Below are positions 33,758 through 42,044 of a stretch of DNA of 64,000 nucleotides, piece by piece. This DNA comes from Sphingopyxis sp. 113P3. GTDB lineage: Bacteria; Pseudomonadota; Alphaproteobacteria; Sphingomonadales; Sphingomonadaceae. Numbering within the stretch: position 1 is the stretch's first letter; the number at the start of each line of letters is the position of its first letter. Below the pieces are notes generated by a model, which saw only the letters and a program-made list of their open reading frames with translations, searched no databases and was not told the DNA's origin. Both the position numbers and the translations under genes were made by a program. The stretch covers positions 1,459,501-1,523,500 of the forward strand of contig NZ_CP009452.1 in NCBI RefSeq assembly GCF_001278035.1, read 5' to 3'.

Positions 33758-35323
33758 CTACCCGACGGCGCGATCGCGCCCTTCCCAATAGGGAGCGCGC
33801 AGCTCCCGGCGCAGTACCTTGCCTGAAGGATTGCGCGGCAGAGCATCAAGGAAGTCGACGCTCTTGGGTGCCTTGTAGGCCGCGATCCTCTCACGCGCCC
33901 AGGCGATCACTGCGCCGGGGTCGGGCTCGGCGCCGTTAACCGGGACAATGAGCGCCTTTACCGCTTCGCCCCATTTGTCGTCCGGGACGCCGATCACCGC
34001 GACGTCGGCGACGCCCGGACAGCCCATGATCGCGCTTTCGACTTCGGCCGGATAGACATTCTCGCCGCCCGACACGATCATGTCCTTGATCCGGTCGTGG
34101 ACGAAATAGAAACCATCGGCATCGCGATATCCAACGTCGCCCGTGTGCAGCCATCCATCGATCACCGTCTCGCGGGTCGCCTCGGGCCGGTTCCAATATT
34201 CCTTCATGACGATGTCGCCCCGGATGGCGATTTCCCCGATCTCGTCATCGCCGAGCGGGCGGCCCTCGCCATCAAGGATCGCCATCTCGGTCTGCGGCCA
34301 GGGCTTGCCGCACGAGGTCAGCTTGCCCGGCAGATCATGCGCGGTGGGCGACAGATAGGAGCCGCCGCCTGCGCTTTCGGTCATGCCATAAAATTGTACG
34401 AAGTCGCAGCTGAAGGTCGCCCGTGCGCGGCGGAGCACATCCTCCGCAATGGGAGAAGCGCCATAGGCGATCGAGCGGAGGTGCGAATAATCGCCATCGG
34501 CTGCTTCGGGCTGCTGCAGCATCATCTGGATCATCGCGGGCGCGAGAAAAGCATGCGCCACCCGTTCCTCGGTGAGCATCCGGATGGCGTCGGGCGCGGC
34601 GAAGTCCTTGACCAGAACCAGCCGTCCTCCCTGCGCGAGGCCGGAGAAGCTCACGTTGGTTCCCGCGACGTGGAACAGCGGCATGACGATCATCACCGTG
34701 TCGTCCTCGTCGTAGGCGAAGCCGTCGACTTCACTCGCCATCTCGAGGAAACGCCGGTAATTCCTGTTGGCGAGCACGACCCCCTTCGGCCGTCCGGTCG
34801 TCCCGCTGGTGTAGAGCTGGAGCACATCGTCGGCGAGCTGCGGCTCGTCGGCGGGTGGCTGCGCGGGCGCATCGCCCAGCCAGGCGTCGAGGCTCTCGAA
34901 GGCCGGGTGCGCCCCGTAAAGGGCTATGAGGCGTGGCGGGCTATCAAGCTGCGCAATCGCGGCGAGTGCGGTCTCGAAAAAATCCTCCCCAACGAACAAC
35001 AGCTTCGGCGCTGCATCGCCCAGGATGAAGGCGATCTCGCCCGCTGCAAGCCTGCAGTTGATTGGCGCAAGGCAGGCGCGCGACCGCGCGGTTCCGAAGA
35101 AGAGAGGATACCAGGCGTCGTGGTTCTTCGAGAGAACCGACACGCGGTCGCCTGGAACAATCGTCGACGCGATCAGCGCGTTGGCGACGCGGTTCGACTT
35201 CGCGTCGAGTTCGGCGAAGCTTGTTTCGCGCGTCCCGAATTTGACCGCGACCGCGTCGCCGCGCTTTTGGGCTTGCGCTGCGGGGATGTCGGCCAGCGTC
35301 CTGATGGCATCCAGATCGATCAT
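33758..35323 (-). CDS. Acyl-CoA synthetase (AMP-forming)
   Basis: 521-residue adenylate-forming ligase. Motifs: LYTSGTTGRPKGVVLANRN, FYGMTESAGGG, WLHTGDVGYRD, the hinge DRIKDMIVSGGENVYP, and the C-terminal NPSGKVLRREL lysine. It is distinct from the ligase at 20520, so the cluster activates two different acids or one acid at two stages. GGGAGA precedes ATG 35323. Divergent from the MetE-like gene, with operator copy 6 in the 85-base gap. Confidence 0.9.
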   Translation of the reverse strand: MIDLDAIRTLADIPAAQAQKRGDAVAVKFGTRETSFAELDAKSNRVANALIASTIVPGDRVSVLSKNHDAWYPLFFGTARSRACLAPINCRLAAGEIAFILGDAAPKLLFVGEDFFETALAAIAQLDSPPRLIALYGAHPAFESLDAWLGDAPAQPPADEPQLADDVLQLYTSGTTGRPKGVVLANRNYRRFLEMASEVDGFAYDEDDTVMIVMPLFHVAGTNVSFSGLAQGGRLVLVKDFAAPDAIRMLTEERVAHAFLAPAMIQMMLQQPEAADGDYSHLRSIAYGASPIAEDVLRRARATFSCDFVQFYGMTESAGGGSYLSPTAHDLPGKLTSCGKPWPQTEMAILDGEGRPLGDDEIGEIAIRGDIVMKEYWNRPEATRETVIDGWLHTGDVGYRDADGFYFVHDRIKDMIVSGGENVYPAEVESAIMGCPGVADVAVIGVPDDKWGEAVKALIVPVNGAEPDPGAVIAWARERIAAYKAPKSVDFLDALPRNPSGKVLRRELRAPYWEGRDRAVG

Positions 35324-35357
35324 CGAGTTCTCCCACCGTCTGTTTCGCTTGAATTAG

Positions 35358-35369
35358 ATAGAATACTAA
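35358..35369. promoter_or_regulatory. ATAGAATACTAA operator (copy 6)
   Basis: One mismatch from TTAGAATACTAA at 16459. Located 35 bases before the ligase start and 40 bases before the divergent MetE-like start, so one site can serve both directions. Confidence 0.65.
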
Positions 35370-35408
35370 GTAAAACCTGACCAGCCCGAAAATTCGAGAG
35401 GATCAGCC

Positions 35409-36461
35409 GTGTTCGACCACCCTATCTTGCCCACGACGATCGTGGGAAGCTATCCCCAACCTGACTGGCTGATCGACCGGGAAAGGCTGAAGGCGAGCCT
35501 TCCCCCGCGTGTGCGCGCCGAGACGCTCTGGCGCATAGCCGAGCCATGGCTCGCCGACGCGCAGGAGGCTGCGACGCTGATGGCGATCCGCGACCAGGAA
35601 GAGATTGGCATCGACATAGTCGGTGACGGCGAGATGCGGCGCGAAAGCTACTCGAACCGGCTCGCAACGGCCCTTTCCGGGATCGATCCCGACAAGCACG
35701 GCACGGCAATCGACCGGACGGGCAATGCCAATCCCGTTCCGCTCGTCTCGGGCCCGATCCGCCGCGTCGCGCCCATTGAAGCGCAGGACGCGGCCTTCCT
35801 CCGTCGTCATTCGGCCAAGCCCGTCAAGCTCACGCTTCCCGGCCCCTTCACGATGACGCAGCAGGCCGAAAACGGCTATTATCCGGACGCTCGCGCCCTC
35901 GCGATGGATTATGCAGAGGCGGTCAACGCCGAGATTCGCGACCTATTTGCCGCAGGGGTCGACGTCGTCCAGCTCGATGAGCCCTATCTGCAGGCCCGCG
36001 CCGACGCTGCCGGTGCCTATGCGATCGAGGCAATCAACCGCGCACTCGACGGTGTCGAGGGAACGACAGCGCTCCACATCTGCTTTGGTTACGCGATGGT
36101 CCATCACGGCGCAGGCGCGACAGGGCCAAAGCCCAAGGCCTATGATTTTCTCGCCGAGCTCGAGGCCTCGGCAATCGACGTCATCTCGATCGAGGCGGCC
36201 CAGCCCGGGCTCGATCCCGCGATCCTTGCCGAACTGCCGACGAAGACGATCATGTACGGCGTGCTGGATTTGTCGGTTCCCGACGTCGAGACGCCCGAAG
36301 TGGTCGCGGGCCGCATCCGCGAGGCGCTGCGATATGTCGATGCCGAGCGCCTGTGGATCGCGCCCGATTGCGGGATGAAATATCACAGCCGCGAGCATTC
36401 GCAGGCCAAGCTGAGGGCGATGGTCGAGGGCGCGGCGCTGGTGCGGGCGGAGCTGAGCTGA
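35409..36461 (+). CDS. MetE-core (cobalamin-independent methionine-synthase-like) zinc protein
   Basis: 350 residues covering only the C-terminal catalytic barrel of MetE. The zinc ligands are visible: His and Cys in LHICFGYA, Glu in SIEAAQPG and Cys in APDCGMKYHSR. The VGSYPQPDWLI start and QLDEPYLQARAD motif match the stand-alone family. Without the N-terminal folate domain it is unlikely to be housekeeping methionine synthase. Relatives transfer methyl or alkyl groups to thiols, including epoxyalkane:coenzyme M transferase. GTG 35409 start, operator copy 6 upstream. Confidence 0.82.
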   Translation: MFDHPILPTTIVGSYPQPDWLIDRERLKASLPPRVRAETLWRIAEPWLADAQEAATLMAIRDQEEIGIDIVGDGEMRRESYSNRLATALSGIDPDKHGTAIDRTGNANPVPLVSGPIRRVAPIEAQDAAFLRRHSAKPVKLTLPGPFTMTQQAENGYYPDARALAMDYAEAVNAEIRDLFAAGVDVVQLDEPYLQARADAAGAYAIEAINRALDGVEGTTALHICFGYAMVHHGAGATGPKPKAYDFLAELEASAIDVISIEAAQPGLDPAILAELPTKTIMYGVLDLSVPDVETPEVVAGRIREALRYVDAERLWIAPDCGMKYHSREHSQAKLRAMVEGAALVRAELS

Positions 36462-36517
36462 ACGGAGGGCAGGGGGCCTTCCCCCTTGCCCCGCGAGGGC
36501 GCTGATATCCCGCCGGC

Positions 36518-37228
36518 TTAACGCGTTGGCGCCTCAAGCATGTTCTTGCCGAACAGGTTCGACCATTGCTCCTCGGTGAGGACCGGACGCGCGCTTGAGA
36601 GGTTGGCCGCATTCTTGACGTCGGTGCCCGCGATCACCGCGGGCCGCTCCGCTATGCGTGCGAACCAGTCGGCGACAGCAGGATAGTCCTCGAGCGCAAG
36701 CCCGATGGCTCGCGTCGCGCGCGCCCACGGCCAGCACGCGATGTCGGCAACCGAATATTCCTCGGCGAGATACTCGGCCTCACGCAGCCGTCCGTCGAGG
36801 ACGTGAAGCAGGCGTACCGTCTCATTGCGATAGCGTTCGACAGGATAGGTCTGTCCTTCGGGCGCATAGCGAATGAAATGGTGCGCCTGACCCTGCATCG
36901 GGCCGAAGCTTGCCATCTGCCACATCAGCCATTGCTGCGCCTGGCTGCGCCGGCGCGGATCCCTTGGAAGCAGCTGCCCGCTCTTTTCGGCAAGATAAAG
37001 GAGGATCGCGCCGCTTTCGAACACGGGAAGCGGCGCGTCGCCGCCGATCGGTTCGTGATCGACGATCGCGGGCAACCGCCCGTTCGGATTGATACGGCGA
37101 TATTCAGGCGTCAGATGATCGCCCGCCAGCATGTCCATCTTGAGGAGCCGGTGCGCAAGTCCGGTCTCTTCGAGCATGATCGAGACCTTGTGCCCGTTGG
37201 GGGTAGGGGTGAAATAGACGTCGATCAT
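36518..37228 (-). CDS. Nu-class-like (YfcG/YghU-type) glutathione S-transferase
   Basis: 236-residue GST. The N-domain has IDVYFTPTPNGHKVSIMLEE with the Thr-Pro-Asn-Gly segment typical of YfcG/Nu-class enzymes, INPNGRLPAIVDHE with the cis-Pro, and FESGAILLYLAEKSGQ. Nu-class GSTs reduce disulfides or remove glutathione from conjugates, as shown for a Novosphingobium enzyme of lignin beta-ether breakdown. Third gene of the TonB receptor operon; its ATG overlaps the NTF2-like stop by 4 bases. Confidence 0.88.
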   Translation of the reverse strand: MIDVYFTPTPNGHKVSIMLEETGLAHRLLKMDMLAGDHLTPEYRRINPNGRLPAIVDHEPIGGDAPLPVFESGAILLYLAEKSGQLLPRDPRRRSQAQQWLMWQMASFGPMQGQAHHFIRYAPEGQTYPVERYRNETVRLLHVLDGRLREAEYLAEEYSVADIACWPWARATRAIGLALEDYPAVADWFARIAERPAVIAGTDVKNAANLSSARPVLTEEQWSNLFGKNMLEAPTR

Positions 37229-37722
37229 GAGGCGCTTCTCTCGGCGAAAATGGCCCGCGCGGCGGCGAAGGCCGCATCGAATGCGTCCTTTCCTGCAGGA
37301 TAGCCGGCCACGCTGAGGGTGACGCCGGCGATTTTCCAGCCCTGCTCGCGCACAAGGCGGTGTGTGTATCGGCCGATGATGTCGCCCATGAGCTCCCCGC
37401 TGCGGGTCGTGACGAAATGCGCCGCATCGACGATGCTGGTGACGAGCGCTGCGTCGCCGTCGATGACGGCGAGCATGTTGTGGAGCCTGTGCGCGGTCGC
37501 ATCGAAACCCTCAAGCGCCCGGCAGCGGTTTGTCCATTCGTCGGCGGTCACCGTCGCGACGAGCGAGCCGATCGCGCCATAGTCGATCGCGATCGTGTCG
37601 GTGAAAAGAGCGCGCAATCCCGCCCAGTCGCGCGCGTCGAGCGCGCCCGCGTAAGCGGTCACGGCCGCGACCGCCGCTTCCCTGTCGAGGAGAGCGTCGA
37701 TCGCGGCCGATCCCTCAGGCAT
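37225..37722 (-). CDS. NTF2-like (SnoaL-type) protein
   Basis: 165 residues with the SnoaL-4-like pattern: helices (LLDREAAVAAVTAYAGALDARDWAGLRALF), then DTIAIDYGAIGS, HRLHNMLAVIDGDAALVTSIVDAAHFV and a final strand RLVREQGWKIAGVTLSV. Possible isomerase, dehydratase or cyclase fold. ATG 37722 shares one base with the TonB receptor stop, so translation is coupled. Unrelated in detail to the NTF2-like protein at 30300. Confidence 0.82.
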   Translation of the reverse strand: MPEGSAAIDALLDREAAVAAVTAYAGALDARDWAGLRALFTDTIAIDYGAIGSLVATVTADEWTNRCRALEGFDATAHRLHNMLAVIDGDAALVTSIVDAAHFVTTRSGELMGDIIGRYTHRLVREQGWKIAGVTLSVAGYPAGKDAFDAAFAAARAIFAERSAS

Positions 37723-39950
37723 CAGAATTTGAACCCGGCCTCGACCGAAATATTGCGGCTGGGTTCCACATATTGGATCGCGCGCGACACAGCGGTGATC
37801 GGCGCGGGCAGGCGGAAGACGCTGCCGGTGGTGAGCTTGTTGGTGAGGTTCTTGCCCACCACCGCCAAATGCCAGCCGGCATTCCGGTCCGCCAGCTGGA
37901 CGCGCAGATCGAGCTTCACATAGCCCTTCTGAACGCCGTAGATCGGGCTCTGGTCGTCGGAGTCGAAATATTTCGAACGGCCCGCCGCGACCCCGGTAAT
38001 GTCGAGCTTGAGGTCGCTCGGCAGGTCAAACCCTGCGTGTGCAGTCACGCTGCCGGTCCATTTCGACGTGTAGGCCGGGCTGTAGCCAGCGAGGTTGTTG
38101 GTCGTCGGCGTGCAGGTGAGCGGCTGCGAGGCGAGGCAGGCCGCGCCCGGATAATCGTCGTATTTGATGTCCTGGTACGCGCCCGACGCGACTATGTCGA
38201 AATTGGGGAAGGGGAAGATGCTGAGCGATCCCTCGATACCCTTCGACGTCGCACTGGCCGCGTTCCCGGTGAGGTAGCTCGACGATTCGGGCTGATAGAC
38301 CGAGACCTGCAGATCCTTGAACTCGGTGTGATAGGCCGAAACGTTCGCCACGATCGCACCGCCCGCGAGCGTCGACTTGATGCCGGCCTCATAGTTGGTC
38401 GAGCGTTCAGGCTCGAACGAGAAGGTCGCGTCGGTCGTACCGAGCGTGTTGGAGACGAAGCCGCCCGACTTGGAGCCGCGGCCATAGGTTGCATAGACCA
38501 TGACGCGCGGCGCAACGTCATATTGCAGCGTGATCGAGGGATCGACATTGCCTTCGCTGAGCGAACCCTTGGCGCTCGAGATCGGGCGAAGAGCGAAAGG
38601 ACCATAGATGAGGCGCGCCGCGAAGTCGGCGTCCTTCTTCGTATGGCTGTAGCGCAGGCTGCCGATCACGCGGAATGCGTCGCTGACGTTGAGCGTGCCC
38701 TGGCCAAAGACCGACCAGCTTTCAGCCTTCTGGTTGAAGCGGCTGTCGATGCGGCCGAAATAGGGACTTCCGAACAGATCGAGGATGTTGAAGCCCTGGA
38801 GCTGGTCGAGCCGGTAGGTCGAACGGTCATAATAGGCGCCGGCGATGAACTCGAAGGTGCGCCCTGTCGGCGAGAGGATGCGCAGTTCCTGCGAGAACTG
38901 GTCGAAGCGTTCGGGGAAGCTGTTGTAGACCGAATTGTTGGTGGCCGCGCCGCCACCGCCCGGAATCATCTGGTCGAAGCCGTTGACGATGTCGGCGTTG
39001 AACCAGGAATAGCCGGTGACCGAGGTCAGCGTATAGTCGCCGAGCGCGATGTTGCCGGTGCCCGAGAGCATGACCGATTCAGTCTTGGTGCCTTCATCGC
39101 CAAGCGCTGAGCGTTCCAGATACCGCGTTGTGCGCGGAGTCTGCGGGCCGGTGAGCGAACTGGCAACGGTGATGCCGCCGATGACGTCGCGGTTCGCATA
39201 TTCTGCCTTCACCGTATAGTCGAAGTCGCTCGAGGGTTCCCACTTCAGCGTCAGGCGAGCGAGCTGCTGGCGCACTTCGGGGTCATCATGATTGGTCGCA
39301 AGATTGCGGATGTAGCCGTCCTGGTTGACGATCTTGTAGGCAAGGCGCGCGCTCAGCGTGTCGCTGATCGGGCCCGAGATATAGCCCGAGACGTCGAACC
39401 CCTCATGGTCGAAGTTATAAAGCGCGGTGAACGCGCCTTCCGGCGTACTCGTCGGACCGGCCGAGACGACGCTGACCGCGCCTGCCGCGGTATTCTTGCC
39501 GAACAATGCGCCCTGCGGGCCGCGCAGCACCTCGACGCGCGCAAGGTCGAAGAATGGGGCCTGCGCCTGGCGCGAGCGACCCGCGTAAACACCGTCAACA
39601 TAGAGCGATACCGACTGGTCGAACGCGAAGTTGGCCGGCGGTGAGCCAAAGCCCCGGATATAGATGACGTCATTGCCTGCGGTCGACTGGACGAAGACGT
39701 TCGGCGTGTAGTTCATGACCGCCTTGATGTCGTTCGAGTTGAACTCGGCAAGCTTCTGGCCGCTGACCACTTCCATCGAGATGGGAACGTCCTGCAGGCT
39801 CTGTTCGCGCTTTTGCGCGGTCACGATGATTTCGTTGCTGCTCCCCGCGCTCTCGCCTTCGTCGGCAGCCTGCGCATACGCCGGCGTGGCACAGGCCGTC
39901 ATCGCAGCGATTGCCGCGCCCGACAGCAGGAGATGATTCAGACCCTTCAT
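37722..39950 (-). CDS. TonB-dependent outer-membrane receptor
   Basis: 742-residue active-uptake receptor. Start ATG 39950 (after GGGAGGG) gives a signal peptide cleaved near PAYAQA. The TonB-box region EIIVTAQKREQSLQDVPIS opens the plug, followed by YIRGFGSPP and VEVLRGPQGALFGKNTAAGAV; the barrel ends in the terminal Phe (EAGFKF). Such receptors in sphingomonads import aromatic or complex carboxylates. The minus-strand promoter (-35 TGGACA 40053-40048, 16 bases, -10 TATACT 40031-40026) is covered by operator copy 7. Confidence 0.92.
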   Translation of the reverse strand: MKGLNHLLLSGAAIAAMTACATPAYAQAADEGESAGSSNEIIVTAQKREQSLQDVPISMEVVSGQKLAEFNSNDIKAVMNYTPNVFVQSTAGNDVIYIRGFGSPPANFAFDQSVSLYVDGVYAGRSRQAQAPFFDLARVEVLRGPQGALFGKNTAAGAVSVVSAGPTSTPEGAFTALYNFDHEGFDVSGYISGPISDTLSARLAYKIVNQDGYIRNLATNHDDPEVRQQLARLTLKWEPSSDFDYTVKAEYANRDVIGGITVASSLTGPQTPRTTRYLERSALGDEGTKTESVMLSGTGNIALGDYTLTSVTGYSWFNADIVNGFDQMIPGGGGAATNNSVYNSFPERFDQFSQELRILSPTGRTFEFIAGAYYDRSTYRLDQLQGFNILDLFGSPYFGRIDSRFNQKAESWSVFGQGTLNVSDAFRVIGSLRYSHTKKDADFAARLIYGPFALRPISSAKGSLSEGNVDPSITLQYDVAPRVMVYATYGRGSKSGGFVSNTLGTTDATFSFEPERSTNYEAGIKSTLAGGAIVANVSAYHTEFKDLQVSVYQPESSSYLTGNAASATSKGIEGSLSIFPFPNFDIVASGAYQDIKYDDYPGAACLASQPLTCTPTTNNLAGYSPAYTSKWTGSVTAHAGFDLPSDLKLDITGVAAGRSKYFDSDDQSPIYGVQKGYVKLDLRVQLADRNAGWHLAVVGKNLTNKLTTGSVFRLPAPITAVSRAIQYVEPSRNISVEAGFKF

Positions 39951-40006
39951 TAGACCCTCCCATAAAGATCCCGGTGACGGTGGCGGTGAAAGCCGGTGAT
40001 CCATCC

Positions 40007-40021
40007 GTCAATCTGGTTGAC
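40007..40021. promoter_or_regulatory. GTCAAT-N3-GTTGAC inverted repeat
   Basis: GTCAATCTGGTTGAC has one arm mismatch and resembles GTCAATTTAATTGAC at 32267-32281. It lies two bases from operator copy 7, on the receptor-gene side. A second regulator's site is possible. Confidence 0.4.
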
Positions 40022-40023
40022 CC

Positions 40024-40035
40024 TTAGTATACTAA
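40024..40035. promoter_or_regulatory. TTAGTATACTAA operator (copy 7, perfect palindrome)
   Basis: Perfect 12-base palindrome between the TonB receptor gene and the divergent DUF3237 gene. It contains the receptor's -10 hexamer on the minus strand. Confidence 0.75.
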
Positions 40036-40078
40036 TGGTTTTATACTTGTCCATAGTTTTGGAGAAGAAGGATTGAGC

Positions 40079-40582
40079 ATGACCGAGCAAAATTCGCCCC
40101 CCGCTCCCCCAGGGCTCGAAAGCCGCCATCTGTGCACCGTCGAGTTCGATGTAGGTGGCGGGCTCATTGCGATCGGGGCGTCGCCTTTCGGTGAGCAGCG
40201 CGTGGGCTATCTCACGGGCGGGCGCGTCCTTGGACCGCGCATTCGGGGGGAGGTTCTGCCGGGCGGCGGCAACTGGCCGCGCTCGGGGCGAATCGGCGAC
40301 GCATCGGTCGGCACCTTCGATGCCCGCGCGGTGTGGAAAACCGAGGAGGAAGATCTCATCTATCTCACCTATACGGGGCGCAGCCTGATTCCTGACGATG
40401 TTCGTGCGCTATTCGCAGACCCCGCGAGGCCGCCGGTTGACCCCTCGCGCTACTATCTTCGCGTTGCGGCGGTCTTTGAAACCGCAAGCGAGCGATATCG
40501 CTGGCTCAACGGGACGCTCGCGGTCGGGGTGGGTGAGGTCACCGACTTTGGCGTCCGACATGTCTTTTACGAGATCGGCTGA
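40079..40582 (+). CDS. DUF3237-family protein
   Basis: 167 residues; ATG 40079 follows GAAGGA (a TTG at 40073 is less likely). Family features are SRHLCTVEFDVGGG near the start, GEVLPGGGNWPRSGRIGDASVGTFDARAVWKTEEEDLIYLTYTG, and RYRWLNGTLAVGVGEV toward the end. A beta-barrel-like domain of unproven function often found in catabolic clusters. Its stop shares a base with the next GST start, so the two are translated together. Operator copy 7 precedes it. Confidence 0.85.
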   Translation: MTEQNSPPAPPGLESRHLCTVEFDVGGGLIAIGASPFGEQRVGYLTGGRVLGPRIRGEVLPGGGNWPRSGRIGDASVGTFDARAVWKTEEEDLIYLTYTGRSLIPDDVRALFADPARPPVDPSRYYLRVAAVFETASERYRWLNGTLAVGVGEVTDFGVRHVFYEIG

Positions 40583-41307
40583 TGATTGACCTTCACTATT
40601 CCGCGACGCCCAACGGGCAGAAGATCGCGATCATGCTGGAAGAGATTGGCGAGCCCTACCGCGTGATTCCCTATGACATTTTCGAGGGCGACCAGCTCAG
40701 CGCCGAATTCGGACGCATCAATCCGAACCACAAGCTGCCCGCGATCGTTGACCATGCACCGGCCGAGGGCGACGAGGCGATCACCGTGTTCGAGTCGGGT
40801 GCGATCCTCCAGTATCTGGGTGAAAAGGCCGGGCGCTTCCTGCCTCGGTCGGGTACAGAGCGCGCGGCGACGCTTTCGTGGTTGACCTGGCAGGTCGCGG
40901 GGCTCGGCCCGATGGGCGGCCAGGCGAGCCATTTCCTTCGCTATGCGCCTCAAGGCCAGGATTATGCGATCGAGCGCTATACCAGGGAAGTGAACCGCCT
41001 CCTCACCGTGCTCGAGCGGCGGCTCGAAAAGGCCCCTTATGTTGCCGGCACGGAATACACGATCGCCGACATGGCGATCTGGCCGGGCCGCGCTTCGGCC
41101 TTTGTGATGGGAATGGGGCTCGATGACTGGCCAGCCATGCACGACTGGTTCGAGCGTATCCGCCGGCGGCCTGCGGTCGAGCGCGCGATGAGCAGGGACG
41201 ATCTGAAGGCACCGGCGAAATATGTCGGGCGGCATCAGACGCTGAACGAGCGCGAATGGTCAAACATGTTCGGTGACGCGAACCATGCCGCAGTGAAGGG
41301 AGATTGA
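40582..41307 (+). CDS. Nu-class-like (YfcG/YghU-type) glutathione S-transferase
   Basis: 241 residues; N-domain IDLHYSATPNGQKIAIMLEE, INPNHKLPAIVDHAP and FESGAILQYLGEKAG, C-domain YTIADMAIWPGRA. Same subfamily as the GSTs at 36518 and 41336, yet clearly different in sequence, so these are diverged paralogues and not recent duplicates. Translationally coupled to DUF3237. Convergent with the next GST across 28 bases. Confidence 0.88.
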   Translation: MIDLHYSATPNGQKIAIMLEEIGEPYRVIPYDIFEGDQLSAEFGRINPNHKLPAIVDHAPAEGDEAITVFESGAILQYLGEKAGRFLPRSGTERAATLSWLTWQVAGLGPMGGQASHFLRYAPQGQDYAIERYTREVNRLLTVLERRLEKAPYVAGTEYTIADMAIWPGRASAFVMGMGLDDWPAMHDWFERIRRRPAVERAMSRDDLKAPAKYVGRHQTLNEREWSNMFGDANHAAVKGD

Positions 41308-41335
41308 GGAACAGGGCACTCGCCAGAGCGGCCGG

Positions 41336-42040
41336 CTAGCGCTTCACATGCTGCCGGTCGCCCCAGAGGATCGCCCGGTGCTCGTCGGTAAAGCCGGTGA
41401 GCCCGCCCTCGATCGTTTCCGCGCGTGCGACGCCGACCTTCATTCCCTGCGTAACCGCGGGCCGCTCGAGCATCGCTGCGCCCCAGCGATCGACATTGGG
41501 GAAGCGGCCCGCCTTTTCGATGAATTGGCGGCGCAGAAAGGGGAGGGTTGCCATGTCGGCGATCGAATAGTCCTCGCCAGCGAGCCACTCAGCCTCGCCG
41601 AGCCTCTTGTCGAGGACCATCATCAGCCGGTCGACCTCGCGCGAATAGCGCTCGATCGCATAGTCGTGCCGGTCCTTGGCATAATGGGCAAAATGCGCTT
41701 CCTGACCGAACATCGGGCCGATACCCGAGACCTGGAACATGAGCCACTGCCAGCAGACCGCGCGCTTCACCGGGTCGGCGGGGAGGAAGCGCCCGGTCTT
41801 TTCAGCAAGATAAAGGAGGATCGCGCCCGTTTCCCAGAGCACGAAGCCCGGGCCGTCGGGACCCTCGTCGTCGATGATCACCGGCGTCTTGTTGTTGGGG
41901 TTGAGCGCGAGGAATTCGGGGGTCAGCTGGTCGCCTGCCAATATATCCACCGGCTCAAGGCGCCACTCAAGCTCCATTTCGAGCAGCGCGATCGCGATCT
42001 TGCGCGCATTGGGTGTCGGGCCGCCGAAAAGGGTGATCAT
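41336..42040 (-). CDS. Nu-class-like (YfcG/YghU-type) glutathione S-transferase
   Basis: 234 residues; N-domain ITLFGGPTPNARKIAIALLE, LNPNNKTPVIIDDEG and ETGAILLYLAEKTGR; C-domain YSIADMATLPFLRR. Four bases downstream of the CoA-transferase gene and in the same operon. Together with two other paralogues it suggests several glutathione-dependent steps, or several stereoisomers of one conjugate. Confidence 0.88.
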   Translation of the reverse strand: MITLFGGPTPNARKIAIALLEMELEWRLEPVDILAGDQLTPEFLALNPNNKTPVIIDDEGPDGPGFVLWETGAILLYLAEKTGRFLPADPVKRAVCWQWLMFQVSGIGPMFGQEAHFAHYAKDRHDYAIERYSREVDRLMMVLDKRLGEAEWLAGEDYSIADMATLPFLRRQFIEKAGRFPNVDRWGAAMLERPAVTQGMKVGVARAETIEGGLTGFTDEHRAILWGDRQHVKR

Positions 42041-42044
42041 GGCC

